Positions 1-13,500 are shown, counted from the first letter of the stretch. The stretch is 64,000 nt of DNA from Epiperipatus broadwayi (GCA_028023455.1 JAQFVV010012512.1:2212413-2276412), one strand, 5' to 3'. Translations and numbers: made by a program. The notes: a model not told the origin generated them from the letters alone.

Positions 1-710
1 TATGGAAATATTTTAGTATGTGAAGTTTTTCATTTATAATTAATTAAATAGAAAGCTCTTGCTACAACAATAGGTTACTTACCCAAAGCAAAGAATGAAA
101 ATAAAACTGTTTAACGATGATTTCACTGGAAATTACAAAGAGCTTACTAAAAATTTTACACTTAACAATTAAAAAAATAAAAAACCAAATAAATACATGA
201 AAACTTAAAATCAGATCAAAAGTTAAGTATTAATGATAAATTGCACATGGTTACACCATTTGATAATTATTGAGTCAAATATATTGATTTCAAAATAAAT
301 AAAAATTTGTAAAGCTAAATATTCTTTAACAATAATAAATATGCAATAGCCAAAAGCATGGAAATATTTAACCATTGTATTTAAGATCCCAGGGAGTATT
401 TTTTAATTATTTATTTGTAGGTATGTTATATGTAAACTTTTTATATTTGTAGATAGAAGAGAATGAAAGAAAATTTATATGTGAGAAAATTAATGAATAT
501 ATAATTAAGTATTTATAAGTGATTATAAAGATTTTGGCTAATTTATTTTTTATTGATTAAAAAAACAAATAACAAAAAAATTGATTTTGAATTAGTAATA
601 ATCTAGCTTATGGCTAAAAAGCATATTTTTGTCAGACACAGAAAAATCATATATATATATATTAAGTATAATAATGTTCAAGACTAAGTGGGTTTATAAA
701 TAACTATTAA

Positions 711-905
711 AAACAGTCAACATTTAGGCAATCCCAATATAGATAACAATTAACAATCTCAAACTGTTATCAAGGCAACCCCCTATTAACAATAAAAGTG
801 GAATCCCTTTATTTCCCCTTTTTTGTTAAAAGGGGGTTGCCTTGACAATAGTTTTAGATTGTTGATTGTTATCTATATTGGGATTGTCTAAGTGTTGACT
901 GGTTT
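711..905. mobile_element. Hairpin MITE, CAGTCAAC family, full copy
   Basis: The ends are inverted: AACAGTCAACATTTAGGCAA at the left and its near complement (TTGTCTAAGTGTTGACTGG) at the right. Nearly the whole element folds back, with the centre near 810-835. No coding capacity. Partial copies lie at 9300-9400, 10079-10125, 19253-19353 and 51727-51862. The flank at 651-710 is also shared with the copy at 51.7 kb. Confidence 0.75.
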
Positions 906-1699
906 CTCATGGTTATGTATATATATATAATTAGGATTGATAATTCATTCAGATTCTGTGACTAAGCTATAATACCTTCTCTCAGAGATTTCTCCAGAGT
1001 AGCATATTTATTCATTCATGAAGTCAGAGAATGCTTTCAAATTTCTAGAAAGTGCAAGATATTGTAGTTTAAAGCTCATCCCTCTGAATTAGTGAAGAAA
1101 ATCATTATAACTATGACTAAGCATTTCAGCTTGATAATAACTACATGTATAAAACTTTATATAGCTTAAAAGTACATTTTAATGCTGCCTTTATTCTGAT
1201 TATACTGAAAACTTTTCTATAAAATTTTAATAAAATGTTCTGAGTAGCAGAGAGGTATCATTCAATTATCTAAAATTAATATTCTAAAAATGATGATGAT
1301 GTGAAACCTATCCTATCTCTGATGACCTGTTGTAAGTTTGTTCTGTGCTCTAGATTGTTGATTTGAGGGAATATACAGCTTAAAGAATTAAAAGAGAGTT
1401 AAAATTAGAAATTAAATCTAAATACTATTAAAAAACTAATATGGGTTTAGAAAGTTAGTAAGCTTCCATTTATTAAATCTACAATAAGATATTTTTATTG
1501 CTATTTATAAGCCTACCTCGATTTTTTTATCACATTTGTAAAATGAATTATTTATTATTTTATGATATACATTAAATTGGATTTATTGGTAATGTAATCT
1601 ATATTTGTAAATAATGTTAATTATGCATATAATCAAGTTATATGGCAGTTATATACAATTAGTTTTTTTTTTGTTGGTTTACTTGAAAAGAGCTGCATG
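906..1699. other. AT-rich DNA, nothing recognised
   Basis: Also true of 1-650. No ORF, hairpin or repeat match seen. Confidence 0.5.
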
Positions 1700-1960
1700 T
1701 ATATATTGTAACGGTCAGATTCGTCTATCTCACTAACACACTGCAGAATTCAAACCCCAAATATGAAACTGAATCCACTCTAGGAGGGGTTGCCTTCTAG
1801 ATATTCTAAGTTTGAATCTAAAATCTAAATTCCACAGCGCCACCTACATGATAATGCATCTGATGCTACTAATAATATATCCCTTTACCGGTGCCTGGTG
1901 GTCAGGAAGAAACAAAGAGACTCTATACTACACTATAAGCTTGGGTTTGCTAACTAACAT
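1700..1960. other. Less AT-rich patch, possible old repeat, unclassified
   Basis: The block starts TGTAACGGTCAG and is visibly richer in G+C than its surroundings. The start resembles LTR ends, but no partner, primer-binding site or coding region could be matched in the window. No ORF is convincing. Confidence 0.2.
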
Positions 1961-2159
1961 CTATGGATGGTACAAAAGAAATGTATAATAGATATAGACC
2001 AAGAAAGTGATAGGGATCAATAAAATAAAAGATCAAAATTGGTTTTATAAGATTTAAAAGATTTATTTACATAGCAATAAATATATATGTAATGCCCACT
2101 GTCTGCCTATATTAGAGAGGGACGCTTACTAAAAATGGTTGTGATGAATTTGTCCCTAT

Positions 2160-3600
2160 TTGAAATCTGTATTAGCTTGTTTTGAAAGATTGAAGGGTGT
2201 CATCTAATGTTTCTGTCAATTAGAAATTTGCATCTCGTGCACCACAGATTACACAGTAGAAATGTTGCCACTCTGATGGTAGTTATTGATTTGCTCTTAT
2301 AAGCCTCACTAACTGTTTTATCCTGGTATTGTTTTTCATGTATATGTTGCACATTATGTCTCTTATTTGGGTTGGTCCTCTACAGTTGTACATTATATGT
2401 GCTTCCATGTTTCTTCTGTTTCATGATATAATCCACAGAAAGGATCAATAGATTTGTACACTCTTCTATGGAATAGAAAGTTCATAGTTGGTAGTACATC
2501 CAAGTTCATTTTCAGGACAAAGTCAACAATTTTTGTTCCAATTTTCATTTTTTATATTCTTTTATCATTTTTTATGGCTCATTTCTATTATTGGTGTTCT
2601 GTTATTCTCTTCATTGATGTTTTTGTGCATGAGAATGTAGATTTCCCAGTATTTGTATTTCTGTATGTATTGATCCAGGATTTTAATTTCTATTTTACAT
2701 TGGTACATCATTAGCTCAATATATGAACCCTTGGGTGGTGGTCTGTCTGTGGGTATTATTTGTAATAGATGTTTCATTTTTTGGAAAATTGATTGATTGT
2801 TATGGTTATTATATTTTTAAATTTTTGCATGTGAAAGATGGTGATATCATATAAGCCCAGTCCATGTATGTCTGTTGGTTTTCTGAGTTTTTTTTTATGG
2901 AAATGGCCACTGTATTCCTGGACCACGTAAGTTGATTGCACACTGAGTTTATCCTGGATTTAAATTCTTTGGAAAAGGAAAATATTGGCATGTAATATGC
3001 TATCTTATTTGTGATTAATTTATTAATCGTGTTTTTGAATGTATTGACAGTATGTTTTGGCTAGAGATTTTGTAATTTTTTCAGTTTGTTCTGTATATAA
3101 CACCTCATCTCCATAGCCCCCATATAAAATGGAAACCCCATGAATGGGCTTGGCTTCCCTTTGTATATGGATTCACACTGCCTTCCTGTGTATATGGACC
3201 AGGCAGATGTTTATGTTGTATTAGTTTTAAGCCCATATTCTATTGAATAATTATTATCTTTTGTAGCTTACATATCTGTTTTTTGGAAACCAGGAAGATG
3301 TGATATCATCCATGTAAGCCAGGGATGTCACATGTTGTGTTGTTGCAAGTTTATGCTGATCTCAAATGTTTGATTGATTTTCTCAATGAGAAGGTTAATG
3401 TAAAAGGCAAATAATAATGCACTAACTGGTGACCCTTGCGATAATGATTGAGTGGGGATAAAAGGCAGTGAATTTCTCCCACTAACCATGATATATATTT
3501 CACAATTCAATAAGACATTTGCTGTTATATATAAAAGTCTCCTAGGAATGTTGGTCTGTTTAAACATCTACAATAGGACTGGGATTTTTACCGAGTCAAA
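2160..3600 (-). pseudogene. Old non-LTR retrotransposon remnant (RT and C-terminal region)
   Basis: Minus-strand translation in pieces gives reverse-transcriptase features. At 3567-3328 the segment LSQGSPVSALLFAFYINLL has the conserved 'QG.P.S..LF' motif. Further down (2991-2809) there is a domain with INSVCNQLTWSRNTVA, then a basic C-terminal part (2777-2565). Frames change several times and stops intervene. The order on the minus strand is RT first, then the C-terminal region, as in LINE ORF2. The clade is not certain; it is distinct from the LINE at 34.6 kb and from the RTE pieces. It lies upstream of the first NTF2-like exon, antisense to that gene. Confidence 0.6.
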
Positions 3601-3717
3601 TTAAAAGGCTATAGCTATTTGCATCACCACTGGACTATATTTCTTTTCTTCTCTAACAGATATCATTATAGCTTTAAATAGGAAGGCTGCCTGTACCATC
3701 AATGAAGCTTTTTTGCA

Positions 3718-4032
<315 letters not shown>

Positions 4033-4149
4033 TGCTACTGTTATTGGTTGCCTAAATATATGTTCTAACCAGTATACAGTCTATTTTAACTGTAAATATA
4101 TAGAAAATTATTACAAAATTTTTATTTTCAATTTGTGTATTTCTAATAG

Positions 4150-4290
4150 ATATTCCAAAAGACTTAATTGAAGCCTATGTTGAAAAGTGGTGTCAAGCTT
4201 TTCTTACTGGAAATAAAAATGTCTTATCAAGGCTTTACTCACCAGAGTACTTCTATGCTGATGGAAACCATATAATCAATGGAGATTTAA
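4150..4290 (+). CDS. Internal coding exon of an NTF2-like (DUF4440/SnoaL-like) small protein
   Basis: The exon is bounded by an AG acceptor at 4148-4149 and a GTAAG donor at 4291. It is 141 bases long, phase 1 at both ends. The reading frame begins IPKDLIEAYVEKWCQAF and ends LYSPEYFYADGNHIINGDL. This matches the N-terminal half of the DUF4440/SnoaL branch of the NTF2-like fold: a helix with a W, an 'AF..GN' turn, 'LYSPE..' and a 'DG....G' strand. Its donor phase fits the acceptor at 25875 exactly, making a Lys codon at the junction. Such domains are small alpha+beta barrels that bind ligands or dimerise; no catalytic activity can be assigned. The 5' exon with the start codon was not found; since the domain is nearly complete, it should encode only a short leader. 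A >300-base trinucleotide tract ends 118 bases upstream of the acceptor. Exon call is strong; family assignment is from pattern only. Confidence 0.8.
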
Positions 4291-4832
4291 GTAAGATATA
4301 ATATTTTATAACAAACAAAAATACATATGCACACACTTTTTTACTCTCACACACTTAAATGTGATAAATGGAAATCTAAAATTAACAAAAAAATTATTAT
4401 ACCAATATATTATGTATAATGTACTGCGAGGTTTTGTCATATATGCCATCTACAATAATTTACATAATAGAGAAGTTAGACATGTTTATAAGATGTAAAG
4501 CTCTCTCTTTATATATATATATATAAGGGATTTGATCTCAGACTGAGTTCAAGTTCTTTATAACTACATTAAGTTTAGTATAGAAAATATACTATATTTA
4601 AATATTACATATTCAGCTCGTCTTCTGCCTATTCATCTTCTGTATAATTAAATGGTCATATTAAGGTCATATATGTGAGAGGCTAGAGTGAATTAAGGTG
4701 AACAAGGTTATGACAGTAATATTGACATCAACAAGACCTTTGAGCATTCTATATCCAGACTTCAATGATATGAATGACTTTTCCATTACAGTTGAAGGTT
4801 TGCTATCTCTATATAAAATGAACAGTGATTGT

Positions 4833-5030
4833 GTGTATATATGTGTGTGTGTTATGGGACATGGTAATCTGGACCAAGTAATGCTGGTTCAGCATGAAAT
4901 ACATGTATTGGAAATCATTTATTTTTTTCACATGCTTTGGTCATGTGTATCAGTTGTATAAGATAGATTGGATAGCTTTGGGGAATTTGAAAGTAGTTCA
5001 AGTCCCTTATAATTACATTAAGTTTAGTAT
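4833..5030 (+). repeat. Diverged copy of the 16-17.5 kb dispersed repeat
   Basis: Shares TATATATGTGTGTG, GGTAATCTGGACCAA, TGCTGGTTCAGCATGAAATA and AAGTAGTTCAAGTCCCTTAT, in the same order as the repeat at 28497-28885. A shorter trace of the same end is at 4525-4610. Confidence 0.55.
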
Positions 5031-5795
5031 AAGCATTTATTTTATATAGTGCTATGTTTATAATTGTAATAAATTTAAAAATCAGTCAATCAAGCTATTG
5101 TGCATGCACTTTTTATGAGTGTTAATAATAAATGAATACTTTCATTCCCAACATGAGATATAGTATTTATGAAAGAATAAAATGAATCCACTTATTCTTT
5201 TCAACCCAAATGCTTATATATGGGCAAATCTTAAGTACTGGAAATGAAATCATGAGGAGAAAACACTCACTTTAAATTACTGTTTACAATATCTGAATGC
5301 ATGATGTCGACAAAATTATCTGGAATTTACTAAACGTCACTCTCAAATGAAACTTAAGTATGTGTAAATAAGCATTTATTTTATATAGTGCTATGTTTAT
5401 AATTGTAATACATTTAAAAATCAGCCAATCAAGCTATTGTGCATGTGCTTTTTATGAGTGTTAATAATAAATGAATACTTTCATTCCCAACACGAGATAT
5501 ACACATGTTTAAGTTTCATTTGAGAGTGACATTTAGTAAATTCCAGATAATTTCGTCAACATCATTCATTCCGATATTGTAAACAGTAATTTAAAGTGAG
5601 TGGTTTATCCTCATGCTTTCATTTCCAGTACTTAAGATTTGCCCATATATAAGCATTTGGGTTGGAAAGAATAAGTGGATTCATTTTATTCTTTCATAAA
5701 TACTATTTCTCATGTTGGGAATGAAAGTATTCATTTATTATTAACACTCATAAAAAGCACATGCACAATAGCTTGATTGGCTGATCTTTAAGTTT
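5030..5795. mobile_element. Foldback element (AGCATTTATTTTATATAG family) with nested copy
   Basis: Left arm 5083-5365 and right arm 5501-5783 are near-perfect inverted repeats of about 283 bases. The 135 bases between them (5366-5500) are a direct duplicate of the element's own left end (5030-5162), starting AATAAGCATTTATTTTATAT. No ORF. Related elements are at 44541-44835 and 47335-47655, and the ends resemble those at 26.9-27.2 kb. Confidence 0.85.
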
Positions 5796-6249
5796 AGTAT
5801 AGAAAATATACATGTATTTATATGTATTATATATATAATTAATATTGGTGTAATTAATTTTATAAGATTACTTCCATTTATTGTTTTAATATAGATACCA
5901 TCATATTAGATATTATTCTCCCATTTAATAATGTAGATTTGTTAAAATTTGTGATATAACTTTAAAAGTGAAAGAATAAAGTAGATTATGTTCAGGAGAG
6001 TGTTTTATAATGGTAAAGTATAACTAATGATGATCAAGGTTATCATGTGATCATCTTGCCTTCAAGCAAAAAAAACTATGTACAATATGTATTTTATAAT
6101 AAATATTATGATGTCATAGTACATAATTAACTAGTAATAGTGTGATAAAAATATGATGCTGCCACTTGCTATTTAGACTCCAAAATAGTAATTAATTAAT
6201 TATATATCTAAGTTTTCAAAATATTTGTATCTAATACTTATTGTTATAT

Positions 6250-6545
6250 TTGATATATATATGTTGATATGAAGATTTTCATGGGTTTCATATATAAAAG
6301 ACATATTTTGCGGGTTCATTCATGTTAAAAAAATGAAATATTGATATACCGACATTTCGACTTGATCACACAAGTCATCCACTGAATGATAAAAGGTAGA
6401 AAAATGGTTGTAGAGGTGCCTCTACAACCATCCTTCTACCTTTAATCACCCAGTGGATGACATGTGTGATCAAATCAAAATGTCGGTATATTAATATTTA
6501 AATTTTTTAACACAGATGAACCCACAAAATATGTCTTATATATAT
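6250..6545. mobile_element. Hairpin element with long inverted arms
   Basis: Left arm from ATATTTTGCGGGTTCATTC to GGTTGTAGAGG (6302-6413) is complementary to 6417-6535, which ends GATGAACCCACAAAATATGT. The outer 85 bases (6250-6335) are also present, inverted, at 57755-57840. Confidence 0.75.
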
Positions 6546-6554
6546 ATATATATT

Positions 6555-7035
6555 CTAAAAGGAAATATGCTTATGTGTTTGAAAAGAATGGTTTTTAACA
6601 AATGTGTTTTACCAGTTCTTACTTATGGATTTGAGACTTGGACACTTAATAGAAGAGCAATACAGAGACTTCAGACCATTCAAAGGAGTATGGAGAGATA
6701 TATGTTGGGAGTAACAAGAAGAGATTGAAAACGCAATGTATGGATAAGACAACAAACAGGTGTTATTGACCTTATTGAAAAAATTAAAAGATTGAAATGG
6801 AGTTGGGCTGGACATATTGCTAGAAAAAATGATAATAGATGGACAATTAAAATTTTAAACTGGATTCCAAGAGATTGTAAAAGACCCAGAAAGAGACCAC
6901 ATGTGAGATGGATTGATGAAATAAGAAAATGTGCAGGGGTGTTGTGGAAAAGAGAAGTTAAAGATCGGAGAAGATGGATTAAACTTGGAGAGACCTTCAT
7001 CCTGCAGTGGATTGATAATGGTTGATGATGATATA
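6555..7035 (+). pseudogene. RTE-like LINE, 5'-truncated 3' end of ORF2
   Basis: Frame reads CVLPVLTYGFETWTLNRRAI, then RSMERYMLGVTRRD, a stop (TGA at 6726), then WSWAGHIARKNDNRWTIKIL and a C-terminal WKREVKDRRRWIKLGETFI followed by LQWIDNG and stop. This is the well-known C-terminal signature of RTE/BovB-type non-LTR elements (after the palm, before a short 3' UTR). The copy is truncated at about 6555, next to a hairpin element, and has one in-frame TGA where CGA (Arg) is expected. The 3' end is a TGATGATGATA-type tail. Related remnants are at 9424, 29985 and 37930. Confidence 0.85.
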
Positions 7036-9030
7036 TATGTGTGTGTTGAACTGGATATTTTATCTGCTTCAAAGGCAACCATCACAAAATTAAAACTAAC
7101 ATTTATATTTATAAAGTTTTTAAATGAAAACTGTATTTAAAAGTTTTGCATGTTTTTTTATGTATTAAGAGGACATTCAATAGCATACATACTCATTTAC
7201 ATTTTAAAATTTTGTCATTTTATTTTTTCAATAGATTTTAGTTTAAAATAATTTTATTTTGACTCTTGTATTTTTCATTACTGTAATTAAATGCAAGTAA
7301 TATTTAATCTACTTTTAATAGCTGAGGCTTATTCTTCTTTTTAATTATCTTTGAATGATAAGAGCCCTGGTCAGATTGTGTTTTTTAAAATTAGGATTAA
7401 GTGGAAAATAAAGATTTACCCAACTTTTTAATTAAAGATTAGGCAGGAGATAATAATTTACATAAATAGCCCTGGGTTTTTAACTGGATTATTCTGCTCC
7501 ATATTCTTATTTGGATTCTTATTATGATTTTTATTCAGATTGCCATGCTAGCTTTTATATTGGCTAATCAAAGATGGGGATGCCTCATATTTTGAAGATT
7601 GCTGTTCATGTCTTACATCACAACTGCTGTCATATTTTTGTGAATGGAAAATTACTGACCACTATTTGCTATGCTAGTAGCGACCATCCATTCATCATGC
7701 TAAAAATACACACCATAAGAAATCTTAACAATATGAAATGCTAAACCTTTCCAAAGATGAACCCTAGAGCTCCATAATTGTGACTTCAAGAACATGTCCT
7801 AATTGTCTAGTTTAAACTTTGATCTTAAAAATTGTCTCAGACATTACAGCCAGATTATTGGAGACCAAATACCATATTGATGTACTCAAGTTAGAAAGAA
7901 CCTTGCATACCCTGCTGCAATAACTCTACAGACAATTCAAAGCTTGAAAAGTAACTAAACTTTTGTTTATTAAAATCAGGGCTTAAATCTATTGCTTAAA
8001 TATCTATGTTAAAGTCTCGACTTAATCTAAAAAGAAATCTATCTCTACGATACATTTTGCATATTTATTTAAATATCACTAATTACTTTATTATGTATTT
8101 TATTATTATTACATGTACTGAAGTTTTAGTTTTAAGATTTCATATTTTAAATTTATTTATTTGAGAATGCATTGTGAGTTTATTATTTATATGCTTAATG
8201 TTTTTCTCTTTTTATATTACTAACCCTTGATAAAGGCTTGGGCAGATATTAGTAATTTTTTTAAACTCACATTTCCCTTATTCTTTCATGGTAGTTAATT
8301 TAGACAATCTTAGTTTGTGCTTCCTACAGACTGTAAATCTTTTGGCTAGTAATTTATTGAGTGCTATGTTCTGTTTTTTTCTTAGTCAGTAGAGATTTTA
8401 TTTTCCCTATGTTTTAGATTATGTAATACTGTAATTTTTTTTTCATGCCAGAATCAACCTTGATGGTCTTAAATATGACCATTCATGAGTGTTTAAAGGG
8501 ATTTGACATTCTTATGTCCTAACGTTTCTTTTCCAGGCTAAGGAGAGCTTGCCTTTGCTGTTTGTTGACTTCCATGCAAAATCGTTTTCTTTTGAAATTT
8601 CTAAATAAAAAAAAACTGGAATTTGTTTATATAAATCACTACCAGATATAAATTCCTTCTAATTCTTAGGTGAGAAAACAAACTTATCTTCCAAGTGTTT
8701 AATGTTACAATACTCTTGTACACTCACTGATAAACCCACTGGAGAATATAGGTCAAATGGTCCTATTTTGTTTGACTAATATTTTTAATTAAATTTAATA
8801 AATTTTAAAATTGTTTATAATTTGGGCTGATGTTTGGCTATGAGTTCTTCCTCAATTGTCTGAGCAATGTTAAAGATCTTTTCCCCTTCCTGGTCTAGCT
8901 GGTAACATTGATCATCATCACTAACTTTTGGATCACTGTAAATTAAATTTCTAGGTAGTTAGTAACCTAGTGATGCCCTCAGTGATCAAAAGAAAATTGA
9001 AGTGACCAGTACAATATAAACACTATAACA
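7036..9030. other. Intronic AT-rich DNA, no clear feature
   Basis: Apart from the weak exon-like block at 8537-8608, no repeat or coding signal was found. Confidence 0.5.
8537..8608 (+). other. Exon-like open stretch after a strong acceptor
   Basis: TTTCTTTTCCAG is followed by 23 open codons (start AKESLPLLFVDFHAKSF) and TAA at 8606-8608, overlapping an AATAAA. It could be a terminal exon or part of an old retroposed mRNA. Its phase (0 if GCT is a full codon) does not fit the donor at 4290. Confidence 0.15.
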
Positions 9031-9032
9031 AA

Positions 9033-9033
9033 G

Positions 9034-9067
<34 letters not shown>

Positions 9068-9074
9068 ATAGTTA

Positions 9075-9110
<36 letters not shown>
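9033..9110. repeat. (AT)n microsatellite, two blocks
   Basis: Two AT runs of about 28 and 34 bases flank a short TTTGTTATAGTTATG spacer. Confidence 0.95.
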
Positions 9111-9299
9111 TGACAATGTAGTACACAATTAATCAGCATTTCTATCTATTATTATATAGAATAAATTACAAAAAATGGGAAAATGAGCAAACTGCTTGTA
9201 ATTTATAGGTAAATAATTTCTATTGTTAGGCCAAATAATATTTGCTCATAATAAATGCTAATTTACCATCACTTATTGGTTATATTTATATATCACTAA

Positions 9300-9400
9300 A
9301 AACCAGTAAACACTTAGACATACCCAATATCAATAACAATCAACAATTTCAAACTGTTGTCAAGGTAATCTAAATGTGGAATCCCACCTTTATTAATGAT
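9300..9400. mobile_element. Half copy of the CAGTCAAC hairpin MITE
   Basis: One arm only (AACCAGTAAACACTTAGACA, then CAATAACAATCAACAATTTC), ending in the central GTGGAATCCCACCTTTATTA part. Related to 711-905. Confidence 0.6.
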
Positions 9401-9423
9401 CTAATATATTTATAAAAACATTA

Positions 9424-9500
9424 AAGAAATGAAGCTGGAGACTGAAGATGATAGATTGAGCTTGGGAAAACCTTCATCCTGTAGTGAATTTATAGTGGAT
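9424..9500 (+). pseudogene. RTE-like LINE 3' end fragment
   Basis: The sequence TTGGGAAAACCTTCATCCTG corresponds to the 'LGETFIL' C-terminal end of the RTE at 6555-7035, with the following GGATGAAAATGATAA tail. Only the last ~25 codons remain. Confidence 0.55.
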
Positions 9501-10078
9501 GAAAATGATAATATAAAAACACTTATAACAGAGTTTATACTTTAATATTTAATATTTATTTTAATAACCCAGTCTATTTTCAACAAATTAGCATCATTTT
9601 TAACAATTCACCATTACATAATACTTAAAACACCTATTATTTATTAATTTGAACCTATTAGCTTTCTATTTTACCATGTGTTCATTTTTTCCCAATAAAC
9701 TAGGCTTCTGTGATTCTTCCCATTCTGTCATCTCTTTTTCTTTTTTGCCAAGAAATATTGTCAATACCTGAATTGAACCTATGTCAGATTCTTTTTCATA
9801 ATTATAAAGTACTGGTTTATTTCTCAAAATGAGTACATAATAAATGGAGAATCAATGGCCTTCAAATAAAAACCAATAGATTTTTGATATGTTATTTAAC
9901 AGAAAATTGTTAAAATATTAATAACGAAGAATATGAAGATGATGTGTTAAAAGGTTTACTAAAGAAATATTACAGCATACAGTACGCATTCTATTATAAT
10001 GTTTTTATATAACATATAATTGTGTCCGATGTTCAATATATATATATAACTATCTAAATCCATTTACCACATGGACAA

Positions 10079-10125
10079 TTCCAATATAGATAACAATCAA
10101 CTATTTCAAACTGTTGCATTGTATG
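10079..10125. mobile_element. Fragment of the CAGTCAAC hairpin MITE
   Basis: About 45 bases match the internal arm (CCAATATAGATAACAATCAA, CTATTTCAAACTGTTG). Heavily truncated. Confidence 0.5.
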
Positions 10126-10424
10126 CCAATGTAACTAATGAAAAGTGCAGATATTTTGCCTAATTGTAAGATAATGTGCCATCAACATAAACAAAATTGT
10201 ATAGGAGTGAATTAACAATCCACATTTGGATTGATGATATTAACTTATAGTACAATTATTGCTGTCCACATACTTTAAAGATAAAAATATTATTTCTGCC
10301 ATGGTGTATATTTAATGTCATAGCAATGACAAAAAATACTATAAATAATGTATTTAAAACAGTAGCAACTTTCTACTTAAATAGCGCCATCTAGTACAAA
10401 TCATAGGAATCAGTGGATGATACT

Positions 10425-10575
10425 ATCTATTCATTCAATATCTCTGGAATAGTTTCTGGCTTATGGGTTTCATCAGTGAGAAGCCTTTGTTCTGAGAGAA
10501 ATGTATTTAGATCTTTGGGTCTAATGTACCCCTTCAGCAGCCATATTTTACATTTTTAATTAACTACAAAGTTAT
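10425..10575. mobile_element. Fragment of the CAAAACTCTCCATAC hairpin family
   Basis: Shares CAATGGATG-like, GTTTCTGGCTTATGGGTTTC, ATCAGTGAGAAGCCTTTG and CTTCAGCAGCCATATTTTA motifs with 43745-43940 and 53448-53843. One arm only. Confidence 0.55.
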
Positions 10576-10579
10576 GATC

Positions 10580-13500
10580 CCAAACCATTTTATGGAGAAA
10601 GTTGCTATTGTTTTAATAGATTATATAAGCATAAGAAATGGAGGTCATGTGATGTTTTAGTGGAAAAATAATATATCTGTCTGTTATTTCACAATTTAAA
10701 ATCAACAATAGATATTAATCAGATATTCAAACTTCATCTTCTATGATAAAATAGTTTTAACTGAAATCCATATGCAGTTAAGTCTAAATTTTAGGAAGAT
10801 GCTGGTTTGTGCTTCTGATTGACTCTATATTATATCAACAAATGCCTTAGTACTTTAAAAACAGATATAGAACTTGTTTAATTATGTCAAAAGTATTAAA
10901 GCTTAAATATCTAGAACAGTTATCAGAGAAGCACAACTGCATAAATGGTAAAAGGTTGCTTATATGTACTGGTTATTGTATTAAAGTTATCTGATCAGAA
11001 TAAATAAAGATATTTAGAAAATGTATGCACATTTAAAAATATATACTTTAAAATTATAAATAAAAATAGATTTTATATTTCAAACTTTTGAGAAAAATAA
11101 ATTTGCAGCTGATAAGAAAATTGAAGTTTTTGAAACGGCTTGAGTAGGCATCCCTGCTTTTTTGCTTTCAAGGATTTGATGGAATAAATATTTAATAATT
11201 AAATGGTAACAGAACACACATCAATGATCTCTATAGCACTGATCCAAAATAAAATGATTTAATTAGGTTGTAGAAATAATGATTTAGTTTTTATAGAGTT
11301 TTATTATTATTATTATTTGTGACTGCGCCCAAAACATAGTGTAAGTAAATGGAATGGCTTGTGTCTTAAGAGTATACTTCAAATTTAGACCGTGGCAGCA
11401 TTGGTTATAATCTATGAATCATGAGTTCTAGTGTCTGCCACACTGCCTCTGTACTAAACCATGCAGAGACAAATATGCTATGCCAAAGCATTACTAATCA
11501 ACAGTACATGCATCTATAAAAATGTATGAAAACCATTGCATACAAAGATTCTTGCTTGACTATTTTATGCTACTGATTAATAATACTCACACTGACAGTA
11601 ACTTTTTTGTTCAGAAAATTCTGCAAAATTTTCACCAATTGCTAAAATTGAAATCTTTTACATAAATTTGATATTTATAATTATATTTGTAAAGATAATT
11701 TATATACTGATCAAAAGGATTAGTGAAAATTATCACAGCATAGGATTTATGGGATTTGCTTAATACAGTCATAACCTGGGGTTTAAATACATACCCAAAT
11801 GAACATTAAAAAATGTTCAGTTTAAGCAATAAGTTGCAAGATTGTCAGTAAATGGGTATCTAGCTATTATTAGCTAGAAAGCAATGTTTTTATATTAATC
11901 TGGTTTGGTCAGATGAGTGATTATAAAAAAATATGATTTTTATGTGATACGTCTGTGAGCACTGAGCCCATGGTTGATTTTTATTATTTAAATAATATCA
12001 AATCAAGATCTTTTAAGTGGTATATTGTGAATGCGATTATGGTTAATTGCTAATAAATCATACATGATTATCAGAGTTGCAATATATCACTGCGTGCTAA
12101 TTAGCCAAGTTCAAACTCAGGCAAAGTTTTTATTTACCATCTGAGAAAGTTGGTATCTTAACCATTGATCTCTGTTCCCACATTATCCAGATTATGTGGC
12201 ATAAGCTGAACAAACATATTATCAAAATTTGTCACTTGATGTGGGAGATTTAATATTCAGGTATGCAAGTAAGTTATATATTTTCTCCTCAATATAGAAA
12301 TTGGATATTATGTACGTGCCAATTACATTTAATGCTAACATTTAGTGATGTTTTTATAAGTCCATCATATAATCTTGCTGACATCATTTAACACTGAAAT
12401 AAAGTGGTGAATTTAAAATTCATATATTGTTTATTAGATAAGAAAAATTAAAAAAAAGTGGATGGAGCTGTTGTGTTTGTTTATCATTTCAGAACATCTA
12501 TGTCACATGATCCTGTAATACATGTGACTCACAATTCCCTATTTACACACAATTATGTATTATATTTTATATATGTATATGGGATACAAATGCCATGAAT
12601 TATAAATGAGTAATATTTAATATACTCTCAAATAACTATTTGATTTACATTCACCCTGCATTGTTTTGATTAATACTACATTGCTTTTAATGCAAACAAA
12701 TTGTATACAGAACATTTTTTCCTCATTAAATTAAGACAGACATGAGAAAATGCTATAGTAAAGACACTCATGTCATGTTTAATAAGATTTCCATTATAAA
12801 TTTCATTTAATTATCTGTTTATTTCTACCTTATAGCAGTGAAAATATACTCTACTATATTTTTAATTATTTAACTGCTTATATATAATAATTTTAGCCAT
12901 TAACCTAAAATTCAAAGTTATAAAACTTATTAACATTGTTTTAAAAAAATTTAAATGATTGTGTCACCTAACGTAAATGTTAGGACAAACACCATTGGTT
13001 GATATAAGATGAGTGACTGTGAGCTGAATTAGAAAATGAATTACTGCTATTAAAAAAGAAATATCCAAAGAAAAAAAAAATAAAGTGATTTTTATTATTG
13101 TAATTATGATTATGCTTTTAAAAGATAAATTATAATTGTTGATATGAGCAAAAAATATATTTACAACTAGATTCTCAATTTTTCACCAGTGTTATCTACA
13201 TCTATGTAAAAATATGAATAGACTAGTTAACTATATACATATAAATTATTCTCAATTAAATATAAGATTAAATCAAACTGGAAAACTATAAATGTAATTT
13301 GATTAACAAGAACTATACCTTTCATTAGTCTAAGCTTTTTTGTTAAATTTCTAAGGGTTTTGTTTTCAATTAATATTTGCAAAACTACTCCATCTTTGTC
13401 ATTTTCTTGATTAAATTTATTTTACACATTTACTTAAAATTAATTTTAATGCAATAAGATAGACTAGAAATAAATCTAAGTAATATTCTCTCAGTATTTG

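Noticed and set aside
2454-2714. Plus-strand 86-codon ORF rich in Phe and Tyr
   Set aside because: Lies antisense to a recognisable LINE remnant; a shadow frame.
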